Shown: piece after piece, positions 45,183-54,727 of the stretch
Layout of the letters: each line of letters starts with the position of its first letter
Position numbering within the stretch: position 1 is the stretch's first letter
NCBI RefSeq assembly: GCF_030012985.1
Contig: NZ_CP120233.1
Span: forward strand, 4,211,001 to 4,275,000
From: Microbulbifer sp. VAAF005
Lineage (GTDB): Bacteria > Pseudomonadota > Gammaproteobacteria > Pseudomonadales > Cellvibrionaceae
Direction: 5' to 3'
Length of the DNA stretch: 64,000 nt
Notes under the pieces: model-generated
What the model was told of the DNA's origin: nothing
Database searches by the model: none
Seen by the model: only the letters and a program-made list of their open reading frames with translations
Program-made: the position numbers and the translations under genes

Positions 45183-46742
45183 ATGAAAAAAATTATTAGT
45201 AGATCTTTGGTTGGGGTTCTTGCACTCCCCGGCGCTGTTGTGGCAGAAGAGCTGTGGATAACTATAGGTAGTGATGGCTATCAATCGTTAAAGAAAAACA
45301 GCAGCCTTGTTGCCAAGCAACCACTCACGATCCAAGGTGAGGAGCGTAATGGAGTTGCTATCTTAAAGGTTGATGAAAGCAACCTTTCCGATATATCAAC
45401 ACTGATGCATATTAATCATAATCGCTGCGGTGGCTTTATGGTGCATGACTCACTGGAGGAGGCAGAAGCTGCACAGGTTTCATCCCTGACGACAACCATA
45501 AATAATTTGGTCACTTACTCTATTGATAATGCAGATGTGGTTAATGCCCTGCAGGCAGAAATCTCAGAATCCAATATACGATCAACTATTGAAAGTTTGT
45601 CGAACTTTACTAATCGCTATTACACCACTTCAACCGGTGTAGATGGTGCTGAGTGGATAAGGGATGAATGGCAGGCACTAACGAATTCACGTAGTGATGC
45701 CTCTGTCGAACTTTATAACCACAGTTGGGCACAGCCTTCAGTAATTTTGACTATCGAAGGGCAAACAGATCCGGATGAGATTGTTGTACTTGGGGCGCAC
45801 CTGGATTCAACGGTCGGCTTTGGCACTGGTGAAGGTACAAGGGCGCCGGGGGCCGACGATGATGCTTCGGGTATCGCAACGCTGACAGATGTTATTAATG
45901 CAATTGTTAGTACAGGCTATAAACCGGATAAAACACTAGCATTTATGGGGTACGCTGCTGAGGAAGTGGGGCTAAGGGGGTCGGATGATATTGCCAGCGA
46001 TTACAAGTCACAGAATAAGAATGTGATTGGTGCATTGCAGTTGGATATGACTAATTATTATGGTTCGAATAGTGATATCTACATTATTGGCGATTACACC
46101 GATAGCAGTCAGAATAGCTTCCTCGAAGACTTGGCTGAGACTTACCTGAGTGATCTTACTGTTGCAACAACGTATTGTGGTTATGCTTGTTCCGATCATG
46201 CATCCTGGTACAACCAAGGTTACCCTGTTTCATTCCCTTTTGAGGCGACTTTTAATGGCTCAAATCCTTATATCCACACTTCAAGTGACACCTTAGCCAA
46301 TAGTGGTGGAGATGCCAGTCACGCAGTGAAGTTTGGAAAGCTTGCTGCGGCCTATGTCGCAGAGTTGGCCAAAGGTTATATAGGGGATGATCCTGGCCCG
46401 GATCCCGACCCGGATCCCGATCCAGACCCCGGTGAGGAACAAACAGAAACCTTTAGTGGTGATGTGGGCCGTGGTTCGGAGGATCACTATGGACCTCTCA
46501 GTGTAACGCCTGGTACAGACTTTATTGTAGACATGACAGGCACCAACGATGCCGACCTATATGTCCGTTTTGGTGCGGCACCTACTTGGCGCTATTACGA
46601 TTGTCGTCCCTATGAGGGGGATAGTTCGGAAAACTGCTCTTTAACCGTGCCTAGTGGTGAGAGTGAAGCCTATTTTATGGTGCGGGGTTATAGTCGTCTG
46701 GGATCGGATTATGAGGTTGATGTTACATATACGCCTCAATAA
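45183..46742 (+). CDS. Secreted M28 zinc aminopeptidase with PPC domain
   Basis: A 519-residue exported peptidase like the Vibrio proteolyticus leucine aminopeptidase. Order: signal peptide (cut near VVAEE, about residue 21), an inhibitory pro-region, the M28 catalytic domain with zinc ligands in LGAHLDSTVGF (His), GADDDASGIATL (bridging Asp), YAAEEVGLRGS (catalytic Glu-Glu), LQLDMTNYYG and CSDHASWYNQGYP (His), then a DPDPDP linker and a pre-peptidase C-terminal (PPC) domain (GDVGRGSEDHYGPLSV ... DADLYVRFG). The ATG at 45183 follows GGAGAAG; a GTG at 45171 is rejected. It releases N-terminal residues from peptides outside the cell. Confidence 0.94.
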   Translation: MKKIISRSLVGVLALPGAVVAEELWITIGSDGYQSLKKNSSLVAKQPLTIQGEERNGVAILKVDESNLSDISTLMHINHNRCGGFMVHDSLEEAEAAQVSSLTTTINNLVTYSIDNADVVNALQAEISESNIRSTIESLSNFTNRYYTTSTGVDGAEWIRDEWQALTNSRSDASVELYNHSWAQPSVILTIEGQTDPDEIVVLGAHLDSTVGFGTGEGTRAPGADDDASGIATLTDVINAIVSTGYKPDKTLAFMGYAAEEVGLRGSDDIASDYKSQNKNVIGALQLDMTNYYGSNSDIYIIGDYTDSSQNSFLEDLAETYLSDLTVATTYCGYACSDHASWYNQGYPVSFPFEATFNGSNPYIHTSSDTLANSGGDASHAVKFGKLAAAYVAELAKGYIGDDPGPDPDPDPDPDPGEEQTETFSGDVGRGSEDHYGPLSVTPGTDFIVDMTGTNDADLYVRFGAAPTWRYYDCRPYEGDSSENCSLTVPSGESEAYFMVRGYSRLGSDYEVDVTYTPQ

Positions 46743-47087
46743 ACAGCGTTGATCTTGCATATTAAATTTTATGATTAAGTCTCTTGTAGTTAGCCGCATT
46801 TAAAACTTACTAAAAGTCACGTTTGACAGTTTTTGGTTTTTGTTAAACGTGTACTCCCTCCGTTGAAAAGAAATATCGCGTCATTAATTTTTTGATTTGT
46901 TGGATGTTGGGATTTAATCGCGTAAAAGATCTAACCGAGGTGTGCACTTACATCTGGCATGGATGCAAATTAACGAAATTTCAGTATGTGACTAGCTCCT
47001 GCACAGATTTTAGTTCTGGTGTGCATTGCTTCGAGTATCTGGTGGTTTTCTGCTTGACGTTAATAAAGATAAGAGAGGGTGGTGAAT
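46743..47087. other. Intergenic region before the TonB-dependent receptor
   Basis: About 345 bases, no supported gene. A 7-bp stem (CACGTTT ... AAACGTG, about 46818-46851) lies near the start. No convincing Fur-box was found, which argues against simple iron control of the receptor. Confidence 0.5.
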
Positions 47088-49712
47088 ATGAAGTGTTACT
47101 TGTTAAGGCCTTTGTCGCTGGCGGTAGCAATTGCCATTTTTAACTCTGGTGCGTATGCCATTGATGAGGAGCGGGAAGATTCCTCCAATGCTGCGAATCA
47201 GACAATGGAAGAGGTAATAACCACTGGTACACGCAAAGAAGGTGTATCTCCTACCGAAACGCTCTCTCCTGTAGATGTTGTAGGTGGAGAGGAAATCGCC
47301 GATCAAGCGAGCTTTGATCTTACAGAGTCCCTGGCAAAAATTGCTCCTTCATTTAATACACAACGATTTCCCATTGCCGATGGAACTGCTTTTATCCGCC
47401 CGGTAACTTTGCGTAACTTATCGCCAGATCAAACGCTGGTGTTGGTTAATGGAACCCGCCGACACCGTTCTGCACTAGTTAACTTACAGCTCGCCCCTTT
47501 GGGAACAGTCAATCAGGGAGCTCAGGCTGTGGATTTTTCGGCATTACCTTCTATGGCAATTGAGCGAGTTGAGGTTTTGCGCGATGGAGCTTCAGCGCAA
47601 TATGGCTCTGATGCAATTGCTGGTGTCGTTAATATTATCCTGAAGGATGATTCTGAAGGGTTTAGTTTATCCGCACAGACAGGGGAGTATTTTGAGGGTG
47701 ATGGGACTCGGATGAGCATTGCGGCAAATACAGGATTTGCCCTGGGGAATGCTGGATTTATTAACGGAACCATCGAATTTTCTCGTGCTGATAAAACCTG
47801 GCGCAGTGAAGCAAGGCCGGATGCGCAGTTTGTAGGGTCAGTTGTGGGGGATAATCTAGTGCCTCTGGAAGGCTTGGGGCAGCGGTGGGGAGATCCTGAT
47901 GTCGAGTCCCTAAAGCTTTTTGTTAATAGTGGTTTAGAAATCTCGGATTCGGTAGAACTTTACGGAAACCTGGGTTATTCACAGAATGAGACAATTTCAG
48001 ATTTCTTCTATCGCGGCCCGGTTCTCGATCCGGAATATCAATTTACCGCTAGGGGTACTCTGCAAGTAGATAGCCCAAATGATCCTTTGGACCCGGGCAG
48101 TATTGACTACACTCCCGATCCGGCGCCTCAATCCTTAGTGGACTCTATTTTAGCGCAGGGCCTTAACCCGTCTGATTATCTGGTAGAGGATTCATCCAGC
48201 GACAGCGGCTACGTATTGCGCAATCCGATTTATACCCAGTTCCCCGGTGGCTATAACCCTGAATTTGGTGCAGATATTTATGATATTGCCGCTGTTGTAG
48301 GAGCGCGTGGGGAATTTGCTAGTGGTCTCTCGTGGGATGTGCGTGGCCGCTTGGCAGAAAATGAAGTTGATTATGTTCTGAAGAATTCCATTAACCCAAG
48401 TTTGGGTATTCTGTCTCCTACTTCCTTTAAGCCGGGAACGCTCACGCAGGAAGAGTCCAGTCTTAATGCAGACTTTGTCTATCCCATTGATGTTGTGGCT
48501 TTTGCCTCCCCACTAAATCTTGCGTTTGGGGCTGAGTGGCGCGAAGAGACCTATTCAATAGGCAGGGGAGACACTGCATCCACAGAGGTGGGACCAACAG
48601 CCGCATATTTTGGTGTGGGTTCAGATGGTTTTCAGGGTTTCCCTATAGAGGCGTTAGGCAGTTTCAGTAGTGAGAGCATTGCTGCTTATATCGATCTTGA
48701 AGCCGATGTGACTGATAAATTGACCTTGGGTGCTGCCCTACGATTGGAGGAATATGATGAATTTGGTTCAACGTCAGATTGGAAGTTATCGGCTCGATAT
48801 GATGTGAATGAACAACTGGCACTGCGGGCAACAGTGAATACTGGTTTTAGAGCACCGACTCCTGGTCAGGTCAACACCTTGAACGTTACTACTACGACTG
48901 ATTCCAGTGGCAATTTGATACCCAACGGTACCTACCCCGTAGCTCATCCAGTAGCGTCTGCGCTCGGAGCGGTTGAACTGGAGCCGGAAGAGTCCACCAG
49001 TTTTACATTGGGTGCAGTTTTTTCTCCAATGGACAATACCAGTGTGACAATTGACTATTACAGCATCGATATCGAAGATCGCTTGGCCTTGCGCAATAAT
49101 GCCATTGGGGATGACGAAGTGCTTTTGTTGCAAAATGCCGGCATAGAGAATGCGGCACTTCTTAATGGCAGCAATGCAAATTACTTCGTTAATGCTTATG
49201 ACTCGGAAGTGTCCGGTGTAGATCTGGCAATTACTAGTGATTTTGAGATTCTTGAGAGTTTATTGGTGGTGGACTTACGCCATAATCACAATCGCCAGGA
49301 AGTTACAAGTGTTGCGGCAAACACAATCAATGCCTCGCGAGTATTTGACCTAGAAAATCAAGTACCCAGCGATCGGACGACTTTAACCTTTGATATCGAT
49401 ACCGGTAGTTTATTTGAAGGGTACCTGCGTTTAAATCGATATAGTAGCTGGGAATCAACCGGTGGTCTGTTTGGCGCAGGAGACGCCAGTGATACTTATA
49501 GATATGGCAGCGAAATTCTCGTAGATATCGAAGCGACTTTTAACATTTATGAAAATTACAAATTGTCGCTGGGTGGTGAAAATATATTTGATGTAATGCC
49601 GGATGATGAGCAGGAACCAACGCTGCGATACCTTGGGGTGCGTCATGCCCTTACATCGCCATTTGGATTTAATGGTGGTTATTGGTATGTACGTGCGAGC
49701 GCAGAGTTTTAG
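47088..49712 (+). CDS. TonB-dependent outer-membrane receptor
   Basis: An 874-residue outer-membrane transporter powered by TonB. After a signal peptide (cut near GAYA, residue 23) comes a TonB-box-like MEEVITTGTRKEG, the plug domain (LRNLSPDQTLVLVNGTRRHR, IERVEVLRDGASAQYGSDAIAG), and a 22-strand barrel ending in a terminal Phe (VRASAEF). It belongs to the broad group of large receptors for peptides, oligosaccharides or siderophores; no specific ligand is evident and it is not obviously IutA-like. The ATG at 47088 follows GAGAGGG; GTG codons at 47079-47084 are not used. Its position after the secreted aminopeptidase could mean peptide uptake. Confidence 0.92.
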   Translation: MKCYLLRPLSLAVAIAIFNSGAYAIDEEREDSSNAANQTMEEVITTGTRKEGVSPTETLSPVDVVGGEEIADQASFDLTESLAKIAPSFNTQRFPIADGTAFIRPVTLRNLSPDQTLVLVNGTRRHRSALVNLQLAPLGTVNQGAQAVDFSALPSMAIERVEVLRDGASAQYGSDAIAGVVNIILKDDSEGFSLSAQTGEYFEGDGTRMSIAANTGFALGNAGFINGTIEFSRADKTWRSEARPDAQFVGSVVGDNLVPLEGLGQRWGDPDVESLKLFVNSGLEISDSVELYGNLGYSQNETISDFFYRGPVLDPEYQFTARGTLQVDSPNDPLDPGSIDYTPDPAPQSLVDSILAQGLNPSDYLVEDSSSDSGYVLRNPIYTQFPGGYNPEFGADIYDIAAVVGARGEFASGLSWDVRGRLAENEVDYVLKNSINPSLGILSPTSFKPGTLTQEESSLNADFVYPIDVVAFASPLNLAFGAEWREETYSIGRGDTASTEVGPTAAYFGVGSDGFQGFPIEALGSFSSESIAAYIDLEADVTDKLTLGAALRLEEYDEFGSTSDWKLSARYDVNEQLALRATVNTGFRAPTPGQVNTLNVTTTTDSSGNLIPNGTYPVAHPVASALGAVELEPEESTSFTLGAVFSPMDNTSVTIDYYSIDIEDRLALRNNAIGDDEVLLLQNAGIENAALLNGSNANYFVNAYDSEVSGVDLAITSDFEILESLLVVDLRHNHNRQEVTSVAANTINASRVFDLENQVPSDRTTLTFDIDTGSLFEGYLRLNRYSSWESTGGLFGAGDASDTYRYGSEILVDIEATFNIYENYKLSLGGENIFDVMPDDEQEPTLRYLGVRHALTSPFGFNGGYWYVRASAEF

Positions 49713-49844
49713 GTAGCCTGCGTTAAAAGTCGATCCTTTCCCTAGTTTAACCACAGCAGTAGCTCGGTAGTTAGTCCGGGTTACTGTCTGTTCTTCAGGT
49801 TTTCAGAGGTTATCTTTGTTGGTCCCTGGACTTGCAGCAACTCC

Positions 49845-50576
49845 CTATGTGCCAGTTTTTGTGAATTCAGCACGGGCATTAAAATCTAATACGATTTGGG
49901 GTTCATCGGTGAAAACCCCATCCACCCCTTGAGCTGCTAAAAGTACCAAGTCGTTAGGGTCGTTGACAGTAAATACGTAGTTCTTAAGCCCGCGTTGTTT
50001 TGCATCAGCTATTAAATCTGCATTTATAAAATCCACGTTCGTATGTAATGAGTAGGCTTTTAAGGGGGAAGAGCAGGCCGCAAGATCGAGTGGAACACCG
50101 GAAATCAGCACTCCCCTTCTGACTTCTGGAGCTAATTGCAAGCACTGGAACAGCTGTCGGTGGTCGAAAGACGAGACGATATACTGCTCGTAGCTTGCGC
50201 CAGTATCCTGAGTAAAGGTGTGGATTTCATCTGCGAAAAGACCTGCACAGTTGGGTCCTTTAAGTTCGATATTGAGCAGGGCACTATTGCCTACAAGCTC
50301 CAGAACTTCCCGCAATGTGGGGATTTTATTTCCGCAAGGGAGAGGTCTCTCCTTTAGGGCATCGGGGTGCATTTCGGTGATTAGCTCTGAGCCCGCTATA
50401 AGGCGCCCTAGACGTCGGTCGTGCTTTACTAGAAGCTGTCCACCAATATTCCATACATCAATTTCAATACCCCCTACGTTGAGTTCCAACGCATGCCCGA
50501 TTGCCTGGAGACTATTTTCACTGGCCCGCTGTTGATAACCCCGATGGGCGAAACAGAAGAGCGTAGCTGAAGTCAT
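49845..50576 (-). CDS. Glycerophosphodiester phosphodiesterase family protein
   Basis: A 243-residue GDPD TIM-barrel protein that splits glycerophosphodiesters into glycerol-3-phosphate and an alcohol. The active-site signature FAHRGYQQRASENSLQAI is at the N-terminus, followed by GIEIDVW and LVKHDRRLGR (metal/acid-base residues), LLNIELKGPN, and the C-terminal VFTVNDPNDLVLLAAQGVDGVFTDEP. There is no signal peptide, so it should be cytoplasmic (UgpQ-like). It is separated by 159 bases from the flavin reductase gene upstream and may be independent. Confidence 0.93.
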   Translation of the reverse strand: MTSATLFCFAHRGYQQRASENSLQAIGHALELNVGGIEIDVWNIGGQLLVKHDRRLGRLIAGSELITEMHPDALKERPLPCGNKIPTLREVLELVGNSALLNIELKGPNCAGLFADEIHTFTQDTGASYEQYIVSSFDHRQLFQCLQLAPEVRRGVLISGVPLDLAACSSPLKAYSLHTNVDFINADLIADAKQRGLKNYVFTVNDPNDLVLLAAQGVDGVFTDEPQIVLDFNARAEFTKTGT

Positions 50577-50735
50577 GGTTTATCAGTCCATTTTCACGGT
50601 TTGTTGCAGACTGCCCTTAAATTATTACGAGGTCACTAAAGCAACACCAAGGTTTCTGCCAAATATTGGTTAATTGGCATTAAAAATTTATTTTTATAGC
50701 TTTTGGGAAGATTCACCAGTTTGGAAGCTTTGTTG

Positions 50736-51248
50736 TTATTCTCCAGCCAGGGCACGATAACACCCCTGATGGAAAACCAAAGGTTCACCGCCAAAAGCAG
50801 CAAATTCGAGAACCTCACCTAAAAGTATCGTGTGGTCACCACCATCAATGCACTGTATCCGGCGACAATGGAAGTAGGCTGCACACTCTTCAAGACGGGG
50901 TATTCCATTGGGGCCTTCATACCAACTGACTTGTCCAAACTTGTCTGCTCCCCGACCGGCAAAGAGGTTGGAGACATGCTGTTGGTCTGCCCGCAGGATA
51001 TGCACCGCAAAGTGCTCTCGAGTGGTAAATGCCTTATAGCCCATGGATTGCTTGTCTATGCTCCATAGAACCAGGGCGGGGTTCAGAGAGACGGAATTAA
51101 AGCTATTAGCTGTCATTCCAGCTGGTTGGCCGTTGGTATCCTGAGTGGTAATGACAGTCACACCGGTAGCAAAGTGGCCGAGGGTGTCCCGTAACAGCCG
51201 GCTTTGCTCGGGTGACGGGGAAATCGTACGGCTTTTCTCTGTCGTCAT
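50736..51248 (-). CDS. Flavin reductase family protein
   Basis: A 170-residue FMN-binding flavin reductase-like protein. LRDTLGHFATGVTVITTQD, PAGMTANSFNSVSLNPALVLWSI and AVHILRADQQHVSNLFAGR are the family signatures. It may supply reduced flavin to an oxygenase. The frame extends to 51287, but the ATG at 51248 gives the usual N-terminus. It lies 118 bases downstream of the rubredoxin-reductase fusion on the same strand, so a common electron-transfer role is possible but unproved. Confidence 0.88.
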   Translation of the reverse strand: MTTEKSRTISPSPEQSRLLRDTLGHFATGVTVITTQDTNGQPAGMTANSFNSVSLNPALVLWSIDKQSMGYKAFTTREHFAVHILRADQQHVSNLFAGRGADKFGQVSWYEGPNGIPRLEECAAYFHCRRIQCIDGGDHTILLGEVLEFAAFGGEPLVFHQGCYRALAGE

Positions 51249-51366
51249 ACTAAGGCTACTTGTACCAAAACTGTAAAGGGCGGCCATTTTAAGGCAAAAG
51301 AGAGCGATTTGCGCGCTTTACCTCGAATTGTTATTGAAATAAAAACGATTACCAGTCATTTTATGA

Positions 51367-52959
51367 CTAATCGTTCATTATTGGTTGGCATACCTGGCTG
51401 AGCCTTTCCTTGTGGATAATCGCACTGCCTGTAAGAGCAAAGCCTAGTAAGTCGCCCTTTTGATTACGAAATTCGGCACAAACTCCAGAGTCTTCCCGGC
51501 TGACCTTCCAGCTTCCTTTGGTATTGGGACGAGGAGGGCAAACGATAGTTGGGTGTAGGGTTGTTTTTACGGCTACGGGAATTACACCAAAACAAATTTG
51601 GCTCGGATTGCCAGATAAGGTTCGTGCCAGGTTTTTTGCACAAGTGATTAGGGGAGCGACAAAGAGCAGCTGGTAGCCGTCAATTTCCGCACAATCCCCC
51701 AAGGCGTAGATATTTGGATCGCTTGTTTGTAAGTACCGATCTACAGCAATACCTTTTTGTGTGTTTAGGCCGGCCATGGTGGCTAATCCTGTATTGGCTT
51801 CGAGACCTAATGCAGCCAACACAATATCGGCTTCTATTTGCCCTCCCTCTTTCAAACATGCACGGATACCGGTGTTTGACTTTTCGATATGGGTTAGTGG
51901 TGCGCCCCCATAAAAGCGTACGCCATAGCTCTCCAAAGAACTCTGAAGATCGCGGGCGGCAATTTCGGGAAGTAGTGTTGCCAGTGGCCATTTCTCCTTG
52001 TCAACCAGGCTCACTTCGAAGCCCGCCTGAATCAGGTCGTTGGCAAATTCACAACCGATCAAGCCGGCACCCAAGAGCAGTATGCGCTTGTGACCTATCA
52101 AGGCGGTACGAAAACGGTGGTAATCCTTGAGATTATTAATGCGAAAGATATGTGCCAGGGCATTGCCCTCGAAGTGGGGAAGCTTGTGACATTTGGCTCC
52201 GATTGCAAGTACCAGCTTCCCGTAGGAAAGCTTGGATATATGCTCTGCGCCATCCTGTTGAATCGTCAGGACTCTTTTGGTGCGATCTATATGTATGACC
52301 CGAGTGTGAACCAGAATCTGTGCTCTGAGTTCCCTGGCCATATCTTCGGCACTGGCAGAGCTGAGCTGTTGCGCCGTCTTACCGTGGGAAAAAGAGGCTG
52401 ACAGCAGAGGTTTGGAGTAAAAGGCTCCGTCATCAGAAGTAATCAACAGGAGGGGGGACAGGGGAGCAAGCTTGCGAAATTCCCGCGCCAAATTGTATCC
52501 AGCTAGCCCTGTTCCAATAATTACCAGGGGTATTGAGGTTGTATTATTGGCATCCTCGATTGCCAAAGGGGGAGTTTCGATAGGACCTTGCCTTACAAGG
52601 ACCATATCGAACTCTTGCTTACTCACACCACACTGTGGACAGCTCCAGTCTTCGGGAATATCCTCCCAGCGAGTACCGGGATCTATGCCATCATGAGGAC
52701 GTCCTTCGGCTTCATTATATGTCCAGCCACATACCATGCATTCCCAGATGCGAAAGCCAGTTTGATTATCTTGAGCAGTATCGCCACTGATCTGCAGCAT
52801 GGAGAAATCTTGCTTGGCGGCACCACACTCAGGGCAGTACCAATCTTCAGGTATATCTTCCCAGCGAGTGCCGGGAGCTATTCCGTCCTCAGGCCAACCT
52901 TTTGATTCATCGTATATCCAGCCGCAGTTCTGGCACTGCCACTTTTTGTATGCCGACAT
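51367..52959 (-). CDS. Double rubredoxin fused to rubredoxin reductase
   Basis: A 530-residue three-part electron-transfer protein. Rubredoxin 1 (residues 1-56) has Fe ligands C9, C12, C42 and C45; rubredoxin 2 (about 69-121) has C74, C77, C107 and C110. The domains are close copies sharing [11 protein letters not shown]. From about 138 on is an FAD/NAD(P)H oxidoreductase: [16 protein letters not shown] (FAD), [17 protein letters not shown] (NAD), and ALGDCAEI (FAD). In most bacteria these are separate genes feeding alkane hydroxylase; no alkane hydroxylase is in this window. All domains have the residues needed to pass electrons from NAD(P)H to rubredoxin. Confidence 0.93.
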   Translation of the reverse strand: MSAYKKWQCQNCGWIYDESKGWPEDGIAPGTRWEDIPEDWYCPECGAAKQDFSMLQISGDTAQDNQTGFRIWECMVCGWTYNEAEGRPHDGIDPGTRWEDIPEDWSCPQCGVSKQEFDMVLVRQGPIETPPLAIEDANNTTSIPLVIIGTGLAGYNLAREFRKLAPLSPLLLITSDDGAFYSKPLLSASFSHGKTAQQLSSASAEDMARELRAQILVHTRVIHIDRTKRVLTIQQDGAEHISKLSYGKLVLAIGAKCHKLPHFEGNALAHIFRINNLKDYHRFRTALIGHKRILLLGAGLIGCEFANDLIQAGFEVSLVDKEKWPLATLLPEIAARDLQSSLESYGVRFYGGAPLTHIEKSNTGIRACLKEGGQIEADIVLAALGLEANTGLATMAGLNTQKGIAVDRYLQTSDPNIYALGDCAEIDGYQLLFVAPLITCAKNLARTLSGNPSQICFGVIPVAVKTTLHPTIVCPPRPNTKGSWKVSREDSGVCAEFRNQKGDLLGFALTGSAIIHKERLSQVCQPIMND

Positions 52960-53055
52960 GTTTATCCACCAAGCAGGGATGGACCCGGTAGCTAAAATGG
53001 CCGGGTCTTTTCCATTTATAGTGGTAAAAACACAGGATGTAGTGAGTAGGTTGTA

Positions 53056-53712
53056 TTATTCAGCGCCGCGCTGGGCGATTTTACTGAGAGCACTTTGGTA
53101 AATATCAGCAATTTCCCCGGGATGCTTGATTGAAATACCTAAATCATGCACCAGACCATCTTTGAGACCATATACCCACCCATTAACGGTGAGTTCCTGG
53201 CCCGCTCGCCAAGCATCGCGAACAATAGTGGTCTGGCAAACGTGTATTACCTGCTCCAGAACATTGAGTTCACACAGTAAGTCTGTGCGCTGTTGTTGCT
53301 GGAAAAGATCGATCAAGGTGTGGTGTTTATCCCTGACATCTTGAATATGTCTCAGCCAGTTATCTATCAGGCCCAGTTGCTCATTATTTAAAGCTGCCTG
53401 GACGCCGCCACATCCGTAATGACCACAGACAATAATATGTTTTACTTTTAGGATCTCTACGGCATATTGCAGTACTGATAGGCAGTTCAGGTCTGTATGA
53501 ACAACGACATTGGCTACATTTCTGTGCACAAAAAGCTCGCCCGGTAGCAGGCCGACAATTTCATTGGCGGGAACGCGGCTATCGGCGCAGCCAATCCAGA
53601 GGTATTCGGGGCTTTGCTGCTCGGACAGTTTAAGGAAAAAGTCAGGTTCGTCTTCGCGAGTGGCCTCTGACCAATGCTGGTTATTCTCTATTAAATGATT
53701 GAGCGGGTGCAA
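53056..53712 (-). CDS. Beta-class carbonic anhydrase
   Basis: A beta-carbonic anhydrase interconverting CO2 and bicarbonate. Zinc ligands and the Asp-Arg dyad are in WIGCADSRVPANE and the other ligands in IVCGHYGCGGVQAAL; NVANVVVHTDLNCLSVLQYAV and the C-terminal VNGWVYGLKDGLVHDLG complete the family. The frame is open to an ATG at 53850 (264 residues), but that start lacks a ribosome site and adds about 46 residues unlike the family. The TTG at 53712, preceded by AGGA at 8 bases, gives 218 residues, the usual length, so it is preferred; an ATG at 53757 is another option. It lies 96 bases upstream of the rubredoxin fusion. Confidence 0.92.
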   Translation of the reverse strand: MHPLNHLIENNQHWSEATREDEPDFFLKLSEQQSPEYLWIGCADSRVPANEIVGLLPGELFVHRNVANVVVHTDLNCLSVLQYAVEILKVKHIIVCGHYGCGGVQAALNNEQLGLIDNWLRHIQDVRDKHHTLIDLFQQQQRTDLLCELNVLEQVIHVCQTTIVRDAWRAGQELTVNGWVYGLKDGLVHDLGISIKHPGEIADIYQSALSKIAQRGAE

Positions 53713-54139
53713 TGAATCTATCCTGATGTGACCGTTTGGACAATTAGCCCGCAGCATAGCGACTTTGTTCGTGCGCGCCAAGTGCATCTGGTCTAATCTA
53801 AAAAAGTGACTATTGGCTCGAACCTGGTCTATAAAGGAATCTAAGATCATGGGAAGAAAAAAAGCGCCATTCCAGGAAAGCGGCAGAGGGTTTCCAGGCG
53901 CTCCAACTCAGTGGGGCGGCATCGCCTAAGGGTGCGCCAATTGCTGGCTAGGAGGACACGTTTACGCAGTTATTTACAGTATTTCCTAGCGGAGGATAAT
54001 GGAAAGTTCGAATCGATATCAGGGCAAAGGGATACTGAAGTTACCTAGTAAATTCGTTATTCTACCTTTCTAGAGTGGGGCTCAAGAAATCATATTTAAT
54101 AAAGTTTTGAATGAATAGGGAAGTAAAAACGAGAAATAT

Positions 54140-54649
54140 ATGGTGTTAGCAGGTTTTGATGTCGATATTCATTTAAAGGTTGATCTGGCAAATTACGATG
54201 AACCAGAGGATGCGAAGAGCGTAGTCGCTTTGATGGAGGAGTACGCGCTCCATCCATTCGGTGGGGGAGAACCTCTTTCAGAACTCTGCCGGTCTAGCTT
54301 GGTGCCAGCATTAAAAGAATTTCCCGGGGCCTTTAGCATTCTTGCTTACCGAGGTGAAGCTGCAGTAGGACTTGTTAATTGCTTTACTGGTTTTTCCACT
54401 TTTTTATGTAAGCCACTGATCAATATTCACGATGTAGTTGTTAGTGAATCAGCTCGAGGGTTGGGGGTGTGTACTGCCATGATGGACTTCTTGGCAAAAG
54501 AAGCAAAAAGGAGAGGTTGTTGCAAACTTACTCTGGAAGTTCTGCAAAGAAATTATACTGCACGGGCTGCTTATCTTAAGACGGGTTTCAAACCTTATAC
54601 GTTAGATGAAGAGATGGGGCAAGCTGAGTTTTGGCAGCGCTATCTTTAA
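54140..54649 (+). CDS. GNAT family N-acetyltransferase
   Basis: A 169-residue acetyltransferase of unknown substrate. The acetyl-CoA loop is VSESARGLGVCTAMMDFL, followed by CCKLTLEVLQRNYTARAAYLKTGF, the typical C-terminal strand-helix of GNATs. FSILAYRGEAAVGLVNCF precedes it. It is not the siderophore acetyltransferase, which is the iucB-like gene at 58017. It converges with the MFS exporter gene, and an inverted repeat lies between them. Confidence 0.87.
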   Translation: MVLAGFDVDIHLKVDLANYDEPEDAKSVVALMEEYALHPFGGGEPLSELCRSSLVPALKEFPGAFSILAYRGEAAVGLVNCFTGFSTFLCKPLINIHDVVVSESARGLGVCTAMMDFLAKEAKRRGCCKLTLEVLQRNYTARAAYLKTGFKPYTLDEEMGQAEFWQRYL

Positions 54650-54678
54650 AGAGCAGTGTTCGCAATCTAGCTTTTGAG

Positions 54679-54712
54679 ACAGCAATTACCCAATTAAATA
54701 GGTAATTGCTGT
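54679..54712. terminator. Hairpin between convergent GNAT and exporter genes
   Basis: ACAGCAATTACC and GGTAATTGCTGT form a perfect 12-bp stem around a 10-base AT loop, in a 78-base gap between convergent genes. No long U-tract follows on either strand, yet the position fits a shared terminator. Confidence 0.65.
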
Positions 54713-54727
54713 GATTCACTTCAGAGA

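Noticed and set aside
47088..49712. TonB-dependent receptor as the aerobactin receptor IutA
   Set aside because: It lies 6.3 kb from the iuc operon, lacks a Fur-like box and its sequence resembles the general large-receptor group rather than IutA.
53713..53850. N-terminal extension of the carbonic anhydrase
   Set aside because: No ribosome site at the 53850 ATG and about 46 residues beyond the usual family N-terminus; the TTG at 53712 with AGGA fits better. Not excluded.
53851..54139. Possible tRNA-like folding in the GC-rich patch near 53900-53950
   Set aside because: No cloverleaf with T-loop GTTCGAATC text could be built; the stems (AGCGCC/GGCGCT) are short and irregular.
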